A stretch of DNA of 44,910 nt from Hyphomicrobiales bacterium (GTDB taxonomy: Bacteria; Pseudomonadota; Alphaproteobacteria; Rhizobiales; Devosiaceae): NCBI GenBank assembly GCA_026981645.1, contig JALSII010000050.1, positions 1-44,910 on the forward strand, written 5' to 3'. Under the pieces are notes generated by a model. That model did not search any database and was not told the DNA's origin. It saw only the letters and a program-made list of their open reading frames with translations. Below, in pieces: positions 44,621 to 44,910 of the stretch. Position 1 is the first letter of the stretch; each line of letters opens with the position of its first letter. The position numbers and the translations under genes are program-made.

Positions 44621-44910
44621 TTAGAAGACCGAACTGAGGCGGGCGATGTCCGCATCGGTGACTGCACGAGAGATGATTTCGTTGCCGTTGGGGTCTTTCA
44701 ACTCGTAACGACCATTTTCGATCTCTTCCTTCCAGCCGTCGGAATATTTGATCTCAATGGAGTTGAGGTCTCTCTCAGCTTTGACGATGGTGGAACCATT
44801 GCGCAGAGAATCCAGGAAATCGGCAAGATCCATTGGGCGGGTAGTGGTCCGGTCGTCGTCATCGTGGTCATCGTGGTCATTGTCGTCGTCATCGTCGTCA
44901 TCGTCATCGT
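44621..44910 (-). CDS. Acidic Asp-rich protein, 5' end cut by the window
   Basis: The frame is open from the window edge and reads about twenty residues of Asp with scattered His and Asn (a D/H tract at 44851-44908). RTTTRP comes next, then MDLADFLDSLRNGSTIV and a C-terminal domain with IEIKYSDGWKEEIENGRYEL, KDPNGNEIISR and TDADIARLSSVF. The latter resembles the C-terminal part of PepSY-type alphaproteobacterial proteins. The Met at 44833 would start a 70-residue protein, but the continuous frame and composition argue for a longer one, possibly secreted, with a metal-binding acidic region. Its start lies outside. Confidence 0.6.
   Translation of the reverse strand, partial: DDDDDDDDDNDHDDHDDDDRTTTRPMDLADFLDSLRNGSTIVKAERDLNSIEIKYSDGWKEEIENGRYELKDPNGNEIISRAVTDADIARLSSVF

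Noticed and set aside
44698..44907. 69-codon minus-strand frame of Met/Thr repeats
   Set aside because: Frame-shifted reading of the GAC/GAT tract; the Asp frame continues into a proper domain.

Overview
The window looks like a chromosomal core region of an alphaproteobacterium, most likely Hyphomicrobiales (Rhizobiales). This rests on gene order and protein families, not on a database search. Diagnostic features are DUF4164-zapA-6S RNA-5-FCL, the tkt-gap-pgk-ThiE-like-Sel1-efp-IMPase series, ruvCAB followed by the tol-pal operon and tilS-ftsH-glmM, and the serC-serA pair with its short structured leader. No insertion sequence, prophage, CRISPR array or tRNA was seen, and nearly every gene is intact.

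Layout. 1-283 has no convincing gene and carries a tandem 14-bp quasi-palindrome. 284-2101 (+) is an MsbA-like ABC exporter. 2188-12213 (-) holds a MotA/MotB-like stator pair, an inositol-monophosphatase-family enzyme, efp, a Sel1-repeat protein, a ThiE-like protein, pgk, gap and tkt. 12513-14861 (+) holds DUF4164, zapA, 6S RNA, 5-formyl-THF cyclo-ligase and a YmdB-type phosphodiesterase. Next come a GFA-family protein (-), a VOC protein, yebC, a 38-residue membrane mini-protein with its own likely promoter, and a histidine phosphatase.

17823-25776 (+) is ruvC-ruvA-ruvB-NUDIX-ybgC followed by tolQ-tolR-tolA-DUF1801-tolB-pal, closed by a strong terminator. 25972-32865 (+) carries cpoB, tilS, ftsH (with terminator), a methyltransferase and glmM. 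An EamA permease (-), an Omp25/31-like porin (+), and a methyltransferase/B12-radical-SAM pair (-) follow. The last third has serC-serA (serine synthesis), a repeat-rich gap, an atypical aroA, slyX (-), a NarL-type two-component pair, and a 5'-truncated acidic protein at the right edge.

How the genes fit together. There is a lower glycolysis/Calvin-type block (tkt, gap, pgk) that feeds 3-phosphoglycerate to serA-serC. Envelope integrity is served by Tol-Pal, CpoB, GlmM, the porin, FtsH and perhaps the stator-like pair. Division and growth control are represented by ZapA and 6S RNA. No complete, previously undescribed multi-gene system is evident. The best leads are the non-flagellar stator pair, a 14-15 bp palindromic motif that repeatedly coincides with stop codons, the mini-protein, the atypical EPSP synthase, and a histidine kinase without a recognisable G1 box.
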